Of a DNA stretch of 64,000 bases, positions 35,823 through 46,944 are shown one piece after another. Every line of letters begins with the position of its first letter. Positions within the stretch are counted from its first letter, which is position 1. Below the pieces are notes generated by a model. That model had not been told where the DNA came from. It saw only the letters and a list, made by a program, of their open reading frames with translations, and searched no databases. Source of the DNA: Sepiola atlantica (lineage: Eukaryota > Mollusca > Cephalopoda > Sepiida > Sepiolidae); NCBI GenBank assembly GCA_963556195.1, contig OY744544.1:49464325-49528324 (forward strand). Reading direction: 5' to 3'. A program made the position numbers and the translations under genes.

Positions 35823-38138
35823 TGAAATTTATTTTTATATTCTTTTATATAAAATGAAGACTATAGCAAAAATCTTATTACAAATAATCAAAATGAGGAC
35901 GGTTAAAAAAACGTTTTATTACTAAAACATCACGGTTGAACAATGTGTTTCTGTGATTGATATCATTAAGTGCTGCAGTTCCTTTTGTAAATTTGTGTTT
36001 TTATCTTTTGACACAATTACACATTCTCAAAAGACACATTAAAATAAAAATCACCCATTTAAATATAAAATTGTTTTTGTTTTTTTTTCATTATATTCTT
36101 GCTTGAAAGTGGTGAACAAACTTAAAATAAATGTGTTTCAATATATTGAGCAATAAACTAATCATTTTTCATAAATATGTTAAGCACATTTTTTGACTAT
36201 TGTTTTGTTGTTCATGCCTAGGTTTATAATCTGAAACAAACTCAGGAGCAATAAATTATTACTGCACTAGGACACTTTCTAAATGTTATATTTTGTAGAA
36301 AACACTGATCAGTTCCCTAGATGCAACAGATGTGTGCAATAATGCAGTAGGACACTCAAAATATAGTAAATGCTGCATTCGGATGTACTTAATACTCTAG
36401 ATAGAGCAAGTATGTGTTAGAATATAGTGTGACTCTTAGTATGTCTTATGGTGAATCTAACAGTGCACAATATCATAGAGATAGCATGTGTGTAATTTAC
36501 TAATGGATATATACTAAATCAGTAACTGTTCAATATGTTAGATAGAACAGTGTAACACTTGGTAAGGTGTACCTGCTTAATCTGTCGGTGTTCTTTATCC
36601 TAAATACAGCAGTTTTCTGTAAATTCGGTCTATTCTACTTTTAACTAGAATGATCAGTCACCACAATACCACATTTACTCATAACCTTATATTTGCTTTT
36701 TGCTTTATTGAACAAGTTGTAAACTTTCATTCTTTTTAGTTTTTACGGACGTTAACCAAACACTTAGACTGGTACCGACTTCAGTTACCAATTAAGGGTT
36801 GTAGCATCCATCTGAACAAATACTAAACTTTGAATTATTTACTTGCAGAAAATATGAAAAAATTACATTCAAAACAAGGCTTTCAAAAGTGTTCTAAAGT
36901 AATAAAAATGTATATCCTACTATAACTAGAATGTTAGTCACCACAATACCACATTTACTCATAACACAAATTAGACACAAGACCATCAGAAGTGTGGGAA
37001 AGAGTGTCGTCGGTCATCATTGTTCTAACATATGAAAAAAAATTAATATTTCTATGTTTCCCCAGCTAAGACATTTGTTGCTGAGCAAGGTTAGTGGAAG
37101 GTTAACATAAAATAGTAAATTCTTTACAGTAAGGTAACATTGGCATTTTCCCTTTAATGTTATCAATAATTAAACACTGCTTTTAATGTTATCCAGTAAA
37201 AGAGAATAGCAAATCAGTCAGCATTTTTTTACATTGAAATTTAACAAGTTCTAGGCGCTTGATTGTGATAGTGCTCTCTTGGCCTCCTTATTTTAAAAGT
37301 GCTCATTATCCTACATAGAACGAGTGTTTAATTAAATAGAGTTCAATATCCTAGATAGAGCAGGTGTGTTTATTATACACACCATAGCACAGGATTAAAA
37401 AAAAAAAAATGATGTTCGGGAAGCAGTCAAACAGTGAAACAGTCAAAGCTGGAGGTTCGGGAAAAGATTCAGAGCTTGCAGTATATGAAAGAGTCACCCT
37501 GATGATTAAGGAGTCGGAGCCAGCTCTTCAGGAAGTAGTCAGGTCCTAATTGTTCGGGTAGGAGTCAGAGCCTGATGTTCAGGAAAGAGTCAAGGTCTGG
37601 AGTTCAACCCGAATTACGGAGTCTGAGTAGAATGGTTTAGGAAGGGTCCCCATTGTTAGCACTATTATTTATATTCATATAAAATAATGTCTCGATCGGT
37701 GAATTTAAAAGAAAAAATTATTCTTCCCCATTGATACCATTTATTATATTCATATAAAATATTTAATCGGTGATCAACTTAGGTTATATAATCTAACGTA
37801 CACAAACATGAAAGAAGTAAATAGACACCATTATTATCATAAACAAAGACTGCTGTCAGAGGGGCCCGATCGACCTAGGTTATTTTATCTAACATACACG
37901 GACATGAAGAAGTAAATAAACAAACACCCTTATTAACATTAATAATGAAGACAAATATGGTACTTTTAATAGAAATGTTACATTTTTACTCCAGGGAATG
38001 GAGAGGTAGTGCAGAGTTTAGGGGAGGCCAGTGATAGTGTAGCCAGGGTGAATTGGCAACCATGTACGTGACATCTTTTACTCCTGGCAACTGTGGAAGG
38101 AGGGCGACTGGAGAAGTGATCCCCTGTGCAACGCCAAT

Positions 38139-38315
38139 AGGTACGTATATAGTATGCGCACCGGGGCTGTAATAGGTACGTATATAGCATGTGAACAGGG
38201 ATGGCGATAAGTACGTACATACCATGCGCACCTGGGCGACAATAGATACGGATTTAGCATTCACACCAGAGTGGCGATAGGTACTTATATATTATGTACC
38301 TATATAGAAGGCACA
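38139..38315 (+). repeat. 35-bp tandem repeat, five units, C-S1
   Basis: Full five-unit form, which A-S1 and B-S1 have lost. Confidence 0.7.
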
Positions 38316-38563
38316 GACAGAGGTGGTACTTTTTATAGAAATATGTCATACTTTTGCCCTGGCCAACGTAAGAGGAATGGTGGAGAAGAAACAGCTTTCG
38401 CAAAAGGCAAAATGAGAAAGTAGCTGTGAAATTGGGCGACCAGAGAAGAGAAAAGTAGAAAGATAAAGAGACGGCTATAGAGAAAGGGAGAGAAATCGAA
38501 GTTTGAATATAAAGATGTTGAATATAAAGATGTTACACACGTGATTTTTCTTCTATTCAATAA

Positions 38564-38587
38564 CCTGAGCAACGCCGGGTAGCCCTG
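38564..38587 (+). other. Internal Helitron 3' terminus lacking CTAG
   Basis: CCTGAGCAACGCCGGGTAGC then CCTG, as at the true ends, but followed by TCATCATG instead of CTAG. It marks where a full Helitron 3' end has been joined to a second copy of the segment. Confidence 0.8.
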
Positions 38588-38727
38588 TCATCATGTTCTT
38601 TTTCAGTAAGTCACCAATTTCAAACTCCTCAAGAGTTTTCAGAATTCTAAATTCATTTTTACTCCGAAAATGATCTAAAGTCTAAATCAGTAAGAATCTA
38701 AAATCAACGAATAAACAAAACAAAATT
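38588..38727 (+). other. S1/S2 junction of unit C
   Basis: Holds a partial copy of the segment start (Rep exon tail, GTAAGT donor and about 50 following bases, 38588-38661). Then come about 65 bases found only here, including AAGAATCTAAAATCAACG, the fuller version of the foreign stretch at the A and B junctions. Confidence 0.7.
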
Positions 38728-38874
38728 GACAACTGAAATGTGTAAAACACAATAAAAATTCCAATATTCATTGTCACCATGTTCTATTTCAGTAAGTCAC
38801 CAATTTGAAACTCCTCAAGAGTTTTCAGAATTCTAAATTCATTTTAACTACATTTTTTTATACAAATTACCAAT

Positions 38875-39060
38875 TCTAAAATGACAACTCTCCCAGAGTT
38901 TAGAATAATTAAATAATGAATGATGCCCCCCCCCCTGAGTTGAGAATAATTAGAAAATGAATGACACATCTACCAGAGTTGAGAATGACTTAAAAATGAA
39001 TGACACCTCTCCAGAGTTGAGAATAACTTAAAAATGAATGACAGTTGAGAGTTGACTAAA
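38875..39060 (+). repeat. 40-bp degenerate tandem repeat, C-S2
   Basis: Four to five units with GAGTTGAGAAT and a C run of 9. Confidence 0.6.
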
Positions 39061-39799
39061 AGAACATGGTTTTGGTTGCTTAACATCCAAACATGCCTCC
39101 CAAAATTCAACCTCTGGTCCCTGTTCTGGGAGGTGGTAACAGGGTAAAACAGTGTAAATGCTTAGAAGGTTATGGATGTAACTTTACACCAGTTCTTATA
39201 GCCCGTTTCACTCTGTATAACCCTGGCTAACGAGGCTCTGGTAATGTATTCTTCAACTATTTTGTTTCAAACAAGTATTTTTATTTGCTTGCTATTTATT
39301 CTATTAGTTTGTCGATGTTACATTCAATAAACAGCATGTGTATTATTCTATTAACTATGCAACACCATATAAATACTGCCACATGATATAAACCAAACCA
39401 TGCACACAAATGAAGCAAGGGAGACAGTCGGACAGATAGGGGAAAACAGTCATTATTAGAGAAAATATTTTTGTTTACTTTTTTGGTGCACATTCTTTTT
39501 TTTATAATTATTTTCACTTTCTAACTAAATGTTTGAAAACTATTAGCACTGAAACTTAGTGAAAACAATGGCACTTTGGTGAGAAGTGAAATGACTGTAT
39601 AGTCCCATTGAGACTCCCTCGTGAATATAGTAAGGCACCTCACCCAACAGGCAATAGTAAATACATCTCCTATTAGAAAGTTACACAAAGGAAAACGTCA
39701 ACACAAATTTACACTAGAGTATTGATTTACTCCTCTCCAGGAGTTAGGCACAAGGTCAGTTTTTATTTTACTCCCACAAGTCGGGTTGGGAAAGTGGGG

Positions 39800-40726
39800 T
39801 TTAAAAATTGCCTGGGCAGCCCAGTCGGCATTCCCCGGTAGAGGCGCTTCAGGCAGTAAGCAATAAACTTACTCCTCCCCAAAGAGGGGAGGCAAAGCCT
39901 GGGAAGGTGGACCTCCTAGAACTGCACAGGACAGACCCATAGACCGGCGTAAATCAAGCCCCGAAGGCCAAGACGATACCAGTTTATGGGGTGCAGTATC
40001 CATGGAACAGATACTACACTTTGATCTTAGCCAAAAGGCGTTATTTAACCCCTACCCACAATAGGAATATGTGACACAAGGTCGGAAAGTGGGATTTGAA
40101 AAGCCAGCGCTCAGGAAGGTGAGCACTCTGGCCATTAAAAATTTCCTGGGCAGCCCCGTCGGCATTCCCCGGTAGGGGCGCCTCAGGCAGTAAGCAATTA
40201 ACTTACTCCTCCCCAAAGAGGGGAGGTAAAGCCTGAGAGGGTGGACCTCCTAGAACTGCACAGGACAGATCAGACCAACAGACCGGCGGAAACCAAGCCC
40301 CGAAGGCCAAGACAATACCGATCTATGAAGTGCAGTATCCATCGGAACAGATACTACACTTTGATCTTAGCCAAAAGGCGTTATTTAATCCCCACCCACA
40401 ATAGGAATATGTGACACAAGGTCTGAAAGTGGGATTTGAAAAGCCAGCGCTCGAGAAGGTGAGCACTCTGGCCATTACAAATTTCCTGGGCAGCCCTGTC
40501 GACATTCCCTGACAGGGGCGCCTCAGGCAGCAAGCAATTAACTTACTCCTTCTCAAAGAGGGGAGGTAAAGCCTGGGAGGGTGGACCTCTTAGAACTGCA
40601 CAGGACAGATCAGACTCACAGACCGGCGGAAACCAAGCCCCGAAGGCCAAGACAACACCGATCCATGAAGTGCAGCACCCATCGGAAAGATACCACACTT
40701 TGATCTTAGCCAAAAGGCCAAGCTAT
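39800..40726 (-). repeat. U2 snRNA-headed repeat array, three units, C-S2
   Basis: U2-like heads at 40005-40039, 40345-40379 and 40685-40719 on the minus strand. The last head keeps GGCCTTTTGGCTAAGATC, two bases more of U2 than the inner units, as expected for the outermost unit. Confidence 0.8.
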
Positions 40727-40985
40727 TTTACTACTAAACAATATCTTAGTTCTGTTTCAGTTTGGAATTGCTTAACAGCCTGAGACCCCCCAGTACCAGA
40801 AAATCTCAATTGAAGCAGCCTTTTTCAATAGAGTACAGCATTTGTTCTTTGTAATTTTATATCTTTTACTACAAAACTATCTATTTTTAAACAAACTGCA
40901 TTTTATCCTTTTCTATTCACAATTCAGAACACCTTTGAAATAGATTCCTTTATGTTCTATATATTTGATGCTTTCTTTCCTTCAG

Positions 40986-41184
40986 ATTTGATTATCAGAG
41001 TCCGGCTATACCACAATTTGAATTAAGAGAAATTCAGACTACCCATTACTTTATGCATGGATTAATAGACACTATTTATTCTTATAAACACAGGACTCAC
41101 TGCTTCAGTTATTTTTTTTGTGAGTGTGTAATCTCTATGAACAATTTCTTTTTACTACATGACTTTAGTTTGATGTATGATTAG
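40986..41184 (+). other. Possible downstream exon, C-S2
   Basis: Same acceptor and a 65-codon frame ending in TAG at 41182-41184, still open despite about ten base changes from unit A. None of these changes creates a stop or shifts the frame. Confidence 0.25.
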
Positions 41185-41564
41185 TAAAAAAAAAAAAGAA
41201 GATCACTGATCATCACAAACGAAGGACTCTGTTCTTGCAATAATAACTATGTCATAGCTCTCATGTTTATAATTATCTATTCCTCAAAATCATAAAAGAA
41301 AGAACATTCTTTGGGGTGAATTCTTGATGATAGCAAGTCACTAATAAGAACTTAACACAAACATTTCAGTACTTTCATATTTTGAGTTTTAAAAAGTGAT
41401 TATTAATGATGTACATTTTTAGCCACATCATTTTGATTACTGTACTCATTCATTTGAATAATATATTTTCTAATTTCATCTTCCATTTCAGACAATTTGG
41501 TTGTTTTTCTCAATTACATCTTTCATTTAAGTGAATTTGCCTACTTAGTTTCATTAACCACACA

Positions 41565-41599
41565 ATCAACCTGGAGATTTCGATGATGACAATGTAGGT
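41565..41599 (-). other. 35-bp inversion in C-S2
   Basis: Same inverted stretch as 35788-35822, with one or two changes at its right edge (TAGGTTG). Confidence 0.85.
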
Positions 41600-43912
41600 T
41601 GAAATTTATTTTTATATTCTTTTATATAAAATGAAGACTATAGCAAAAATCTTATTACAAATAATCAAAATGAGGACGGTTAAAAAAACGTTTTATTACT
41701 AAAACATCACGGTTGAACAATGTGTTTCTGTGATTGATATCATTAAGTGCTGCAGTTCCTTTTTTAAATTTGTGTTTTTATCTTTTGACACAATTACACA
41801 TTCTCAAAAGACACATTAAAATAAAAATCACCCATTTAAATATAAAATTGTTTTTGTTTTTTTTTCATTATATTCTTGCTTGAAAGTGGTGAACAAACTT
41901 AAAATAAATGTGTTTCAATATATTGAGCAATAAACTAATCATTTTTCATAAATATGTTAAGCACATTTTTTTACTATTGTTTTGTTGTTCATGCCTAGGT
42001 TTATAATCCGAAACAAACTCAGGAGCAATATATTATTACTGCACTAGTAGACTTTCTAAATGTTATATTTTGTAGAAAACACTGATCAGTTCCCTAGATG
42101 CAACAGATGTGTGCAATAATGCAGTAGGAAACGCAAAACATAGTAAATGCTGCATTCGGATGTACTTAATACTCTAGATAGAGCAAGTATGTGTTATAAT
42201 ATAGTGTGACTCTTAGTATGTCTTATGGTGAATCTAACAGTGCACAATATCATAGAGATAGCATGTGTGTAATTTACTAATGGATATATACTAAATCAGT
42301 AACTGTTCAATATGTTAGATAGAACAGTGTAACACTTGGTAAGGTGTACCTGCTTAATCTGTCGGTGTTCTTTACCCTAAATACAGCAGCTTTCTATAAA
42401 TTCGGTCTATTCTACTTTTAACTAGAATGATCAGTCACCACAATACCACATTTACTCATAACCTTATATTTGCTTTTTGCTTTATTGAACAAGTTGTAAA
42501 CTTTCATTCTTTTTAGTTTTTATGGACGTTAACCAAACACTTAGACTGGTACCGACTTCAGTTACCAATTAAGGGTTGTAGCATCCATCTGAACAAATAC
42601 TAAACTTTGAATTATTTACTTGCAGAAAATATGAAAAAATTACATTCAAAACAAGGCTTTCAAAAGTGTTCTAAAGTAATAAAAATGTATATCCTACTAT
42701 AACTAGAATGTTAGTCACCACAATACCACATTTACTCATAACACAAATTAGACACAAGACCATCAGAAGTGTGGGAAAGAGTGTCGTCGGTCATCATTGT
42801 TCTAACATATGAAAAAAAATTAATATTTCTATGTTTCCCCAGCTAAGACATTTGTTGCTGAGCAAGGTTAGTTGAAGGTTAACATAAAATAGTAAATTCT
42901 TTACAGTAAGGTAACATTGGCATTTTCCCTTTAATGTTATCAATAATTAAACACTGCTTTTAATGTTATCCAGTAAAAGAGAATAGCAAATCAGTCAGCA
43001 TTTTTTTACATTGAAATTTATCAAGTTCTAGGCGCTTGATTGTGATAGTGCTCTCTTGGCCTCCTTATTTTAAAAGTGCTCATTATCCTACATAGAACGA
43101 GTGTTTAATTAAATATAGTGCAATATCCTAGATAGAGCAGATGTGTTTATTATACACACCATAGCACAGGATTAAAAAAAACAAACTGATGTTCGGGGAG
43201 CAGTCAAACAGTGAAACAGTCAAAGCTGGAGGTTCGGGAAAAGATTCAGAGCTTGCAGTATATGAAAGATTCACCCTGATGTTTAAGGAGTCGGAGCCAG
43301 CTCTTCAGGAAGTAGTCAGGTCCTAATTGTTCGGGTAGGAGTCAGAGCCTGATGTTCAGGAAAGAGTCAAGGCCTGGAGTTCAACCCGAATGGTATATTA
43401 CGGAGTCTGAGTAGAATGGTTTAGGAAGGGTCCCCATGTTAGCACTATTATTTATATTCATATAAAATAATGTTTCGATCGGTGAATTTAAAAGAAAAAA
43501 TTATTCTTCCCCATTGATACCATTTATTATATTCATATAAAATATTTAATCGGTGGTCAACCTAGGTTATTTAATCTAACGTACACAAACATGAAAGAAG
43601 TAAATAGACACCATTATTATCATAAACAAAGACTGCTGTCAGAGGGGCCTGATCGACCTAGGTTATTTTATCTAACATACACGGACATGAAGAAGTAAAT
43701 AAACAAACACCCTTATTAACATTAATAATGAAGACAAATATGGTACTTTTTATAGAAATTTTACATTTTACTCCAGGGAATGGAGAGGTAGTGCAGAGTT
43801 TAGGGGAGGCCGGTGATAGTGTAGCCAGGGTGAATTGGCAACCATGTACGTGACATCTTTTACTCCTGGCAACTGTGGAAGGAGGGCGACTGGAGAAGTG
43901 ATCCCCGTGCAA

Positions 43913-44090
43913 CGCCAATAGGTACTTATATAGTATGCGCACCGGGGCTGTAATAGGTACGTATATAGCATGTGAACAGGGATGGCGATAAGTAAGTACA
44001 TACCATGCGCACCTGGGCGACAATAGATACGGATTTAGCATTCACACCAGAGTGGCGATAGGTACTTATATATTATGTACCTATATAGAA
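43913..44090 (+). repeat. 35-bp tandem repeat, five units, C-S2
   Basis: First unit at 43920, here with AGGTACTTATATAG. Same five-unit form as in the other complete segments. Confidence 0.7.
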
Positions 44091-44329
44091 GGCACAGACA
44101 GAGGTGGTACTTTTTATAGAAATATGTCATACTTTTGCCCTGGCCAACGTAAGAGGAATGGTGGAGAAGAAACAGCTTTCGCAAAAGGCAAAATGAGAAA
44201 GTAGTTGTTAAATTGGGCGACCAGAGAAGAGAAAAGTAGAAAGATAAAGAGACGGCTATAAAGAAAGGGAGAGAAATAGAAGTTTGAATATAAAGATGTT
44301 ACACACGCAATTTTTCTTCTATTCTATAA

Positions 44330-44357
44330 CCTGAGCAACGCCGGGTAGCCCTGCTAG
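44330..44357 (+). other. Helitron 3' terminus of unit C
   Basis: Hairpin and CTAG (44354-44357) directly abut the TC of the next 5' terminus with no base between: the cleanest tail-to-head joint in the window. Confidence 0.9.
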
Positions 44358-44490
44358 TCTATTATATAAACGTCACCTGTCTGTATGTATGTATGTATGT
44401 ATGTAAAGCTTCTCCTCCGAAAGTACCCAACAAACGGTCACACGGGTGACATCATTCCGATCGACCAGCCCAGGCGCGTGTAATATCTTA
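44358..44490 (+). mobile_element. Helitron unit D, 5' terminus only
   Basis: TCTATTATATAAACGTCACC, CTGTCTG, a TATG run (44380-44405) and CTTCTCCTCCGAAAGTACCC match the 5' ends of B and C. Similarity fades after about 44490. No matching 3' end was found to the right, so this is a diverged or truncated relative. Confidence 0.75.
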
Positions 44491-44838
44491 GAACCGGAAA
44501 AAAAATTGACTCTTCCGGGGTCGACTGAGCACTTTTCTCCAATGGGGGGGATGGCTTTTAACTCCATTTTTCAACGTTGTTTAGTACTAATTTAAGAATA
44601 AATCAATGCTATCATGTATAATTCGAAAAATAATGCAAAGTCACGGTAAACCAGAAATGACGTCAGAGAGTGGCAGGAAGAAATTCACTCACACTACAAC
44701 CATTTTTTCCTTTCTTTCTTTTTTCCCTCTCACTCCCACACTTTCTTAATTATTAATAGACGCTAATATTCCTCCTCCCTCCCTTCCTATGGCCGTTCTG
44801 TTATCATGATAGGCATTACCTCCTCCTTTCAGGCCAAA
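44491..44838. other. Unassigned sequence right of unit D terminus
   Basis: Contains a G run near 44544-44550, pyrimidine-rich stretches at about 44705-44735 and 44770-44790, and no credible gene or known repeat. Confidence 0.4.
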
Positions 44839-44872
44839 TTGTGTGTGTGTGTGTGTGGGGGGGGGGGGGGGG
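44839..44872 (+). repeat. (GT)n followed by a G run
   Basis: About eight GT steps, then about 16 G, at the left edge of the GC-rich minisatellite. Confidence 0.85.
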
Positions 44873-45480
44873 TCGGCATTCGCCGGTGTGAGCGCATCAG
44901 ACAAAATTTGGGGTAGAGGCGAGTATCGGTATTCGCCGGTGGGACGCCTCAGGCCAAATTTGGGGAGGGGGAGTGTCGGCATTCGCCGGTGGGTCGCCTC
45001 AGGCGAAATTTAGGAGTGGGGGAGAGTCGGCATTCGCCGGTGTGAGCGCCTCAAGCGAAATTTAGGGGCGGGGGAGTGTCGACATTCGCCGGTGTGAGCG
45101 CTTCAGGCCAAATCTGGGGAGGAGGAATGTCGGCATTCGCCGGTATGAGCGCCTCAGGCCAAATCTGGGGAGTGTCAGCATTCGGCGGTGGGGAGCCTCA
45201 GGCCAAATTTGGGGAGGGGGAGTGTCAGCATTCGCCGGTGGGGCGCCTCAGGCGAAATCTTGGGATGGGGAATGTTGGCATTCGCCGGTGTGAGCGCCTC
45301 AGGCGAAATTTGGGGGAGGGGGAGTGTCGGCATTCGGCAGTAGGGCGCCTCAGGCCAAATTTGGGGAGGGGGAATGTCGGCATTCGCCGGTATGAGCGCC
45401 TCGGGTCAAATTTTGGGAGGGGGGAGTGTCGGCATTTGCCGATGTGAGCGCCTCAGGCCAAATTTTGGGGAGGGGAGTAT
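44873..45480 (+). repeat. 50-53 bp GC-rich minisatellite, about 12 units
   Basis: The anchor CATTCGCC (or a variant) recurs at 44877, 44930, 44980, 45031, 45083, 45134, 45179, 45229, 45279, 45331, 45381 and 45433. The unit reads GTCGGCATTCGCCGGT, GTGAGCGCCTCAGGC, CAAATTTGGGGAGG. The first two parts match the U2-headed repeat body on the same strand (GTCGGCATTCCCCGGTAGGG, GCGCCTCAGGC, as at 4748-4776), so this looks like local expansion of that hairpin region. A 123-codon frame with a 17-residue repeat is a by-product of the 51-bp period. Confidence 0.8.
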
Positions 45481-45666
45481 TCGTCAGTGAGAGAGAGATC
45501 CCGACCGTGGGAGCGTATCAGCCTGTACTTTAGGGGAGAGGAAGGTCGCCACAGGAAAAGGGATTAAAAAATAAAATGATAATCTGATTTTAGATTCGAC
45601 ATTGTAAGATCGACACCTATCGGATAGGACTAGATAATACACTTGATCTCAAGGCAATAAAATGCC

Positions 45667-45712
45667 GAAACAGGTACTACACTTTGATCTTAGCCTAAAG
45701 GCCAAGAAAGCG
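45667..45712 (-). repeat. U2 snRNA 5'-end fragment
   Basis: On the minus strand this reads CGCTTTCTTGGCCTTTAGGC then TAAGATCAAAGTGTAGTACC. It corresponds to about the first 46 bases of U2 with a few changes, and is the most complete U2 5' end in the window. The rest of U2 is not present. Confidence 0.75.
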
Positions 45713-45984
45713 CCCGAAATTCAAAATGTTTATGTATTTACTGGAGTATTTATAACCAATATACAACAGTACAGCGGTCTATCCACTAGACACTGTTCAA
45801 ATTACATTAATGAATTAACAAGTAATAATAACTATGATTTTCTGTAAACAAACTTTGTATAATACTATTTAACAAATTCTTACATGAGTTTTGATGATCA
45901 ACAAAGAATTTTAGACTCCCTATGCCGTTTTTCTCTAATTCAACATAGCTTTTATACGCCATTTTTTAAACCGAAAATGACATT
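45713..45984. other. AT-rich stretch between two U2-derived pieces, no gene recognised
   Basis: Separates the minus-strand fragment from the plus-strand element. Nothing else recognisable. Confidence 0.4.
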
Positions 45985-46290
45985 AATGTAGTATCTGTTT
46001 AGTATTAGTGTAGTATCTTTTTTGATTTACGATGGATACCCATCGTGCACCCCATGGACTGGTATCGTCTTGGCCTTCGGGGCTTCAGTCCACCGGTCTA
46101 TGGGTCTGTCCTGTTCAGTTCTAGGAGGTGCACCCTCCAAGGCTTTGCCTCCCCTCTTTGGGGAGGATTAAGTTTATTGCTTACTGCCTGAAGCGCCCTA
46201 CCGGGTAATCCCGACAGAGCTGCCCAGGAAATTTTTAATGGCCAGAGTGCTCACTTTCTCGGGCGCTGGCTTTTCAAACTACCACTTGAA
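45985..46290 (+). repeat. U2-headed element in plus orientation, single copy
   Basis: Starts with two worn copies of the U2 stretch GTAGTATCTGTTT (45989, 46010), then the body (CTTGGCCTTCGGGGCTT, the GGAGG...CCTCC and CCTCCCC...GGGGAGG hairpins), ending near GCGCTGGCTTTTCAAA (46263-46278). Orientation is opposite to all arrays to the left. It is not tandem, so it may show the boundaries of the basic element. Confidence 0.75.
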
Positions 46291-46855
46291 ATTATTTGTT
46301 AGAGGATAGCTAAGGAAGAACGATAACTCACGTTTAAAAACACAATTTAGCTTTTTACAACAAGGTTAGAGAATATACATAACATATAAAAGTGTATTCT
46401 TATGTAGAATTAACAGAGTAAGATGATGAGAGTATCCCCGAATCTATAAACCCAATCCTTAGGGGTCCATGGGGCATATTTAATCGGGGGGGGGGGCGTT
46501 TCAGTTATTTTTCATTATATTTTATAGTAATTTGAAATTGCTGAGTTATATTGTAATTTAATTACGCAATACCTCAAGTTCATAAAACAATTCATCATTT
46601 TTAATGAAATTTATTTGTTAGAGGATAGCTAAGGAAGAACGATAACCCACGTTTAAAAATATAATTTAGGTTTTTAAAACAAGGTTAGAGAATATACATA
46701 ACATATAAAAGTGTATTCTCATGTAAAATTAACAGAGTAAGATGATGAGAGTATTCCCGAAACTATAAACCCAATCCTTAGGGGTCCATGGGGCATATTT
46801 CATCGGGGGGGGGGGGGGCTTTTCAGTTATTTTTCATTATATTTTATAGTAATGA
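46291..46855 (+). repeat. Direct duplication, 245 bp twice, 319 bp apart
   Basis: 46291-46535 and 46611-46855 share TTATTTGTTAGAGGATAGCT, AGGAAGAACGATAAC, GGGGTCCATGGGGCATATTT and a G run of 9-13. A 75-bp stretch lies between them. The first copy directly abuts the U2-headed element. Confidence 0.8.
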
Positions 46856-46944
46856 ATGCTATGAATAAATACATTGTATATTTTAACCTGTCACAATTTG
46901 TGGTTGTTATCTTTGTGACCCTTAGCACGGGTCTACAACAGTTT
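46856..46944. other. Short transition into the 21-bp satellite
   Basis: Unique bases without a recognisable feature. Confidence 0.4.

Larger units (their letters stand above)
33871..38587 (+). repeat. Segment S1 of unit C, shortened, ending in a Helitron 3' end without CTAG
   Basis: Starts in the Rep exon end. Its U2 array is cut after about 1.4 units and joined at about 35422 to sequence equivalent to 6141 of unit A, removing the possible exon (about 590 bp lost). Unlike A-S1 and B-S1 it runs through the full 35-bp array and into the Helitron 3' hairpin at 38564-38587, but stops before CTAG. Confidence 0.8.
30084..44357 (+). mobile_element. Helitron unit C, complete
   Basis: 14,274 bp from TCTATTATATAAACG (TC at 30084-30085, preceded by A) to CTAG at 44354-44357. 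The best-preserved termini in the window belong to this unit. It has the same gene and segment order as A and B but is more diverged: a two-unit 5' minisatellite, a roughly 0.9 kb segment of its own in the spacer, a full-length Rep frame, a shortened S1, and a 35-bp inversion present in both of its segments. Confidence 0.85.
38728..44357 (+). repeat. Segment S2 of unit C
   Basis: Complete segment with all sub-features and the Helitron 3' end. It shares with C-S1 the 35-bp inversion and a small AAATGAGG insertion near 41668, and lacks the 48-bp deletion typical of A-S2 and B-S2. No recognisable gene apart from the low-confidence exon. Confidence 0.8.

Noticed and set aside
45076..45447. 123-residue frame with a 17-residue repeat (SASGQIWG type)
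   Set aside because: Follows from the 51-bp minisatellite period; indels of 1-2 bp between units would break any selected frame.
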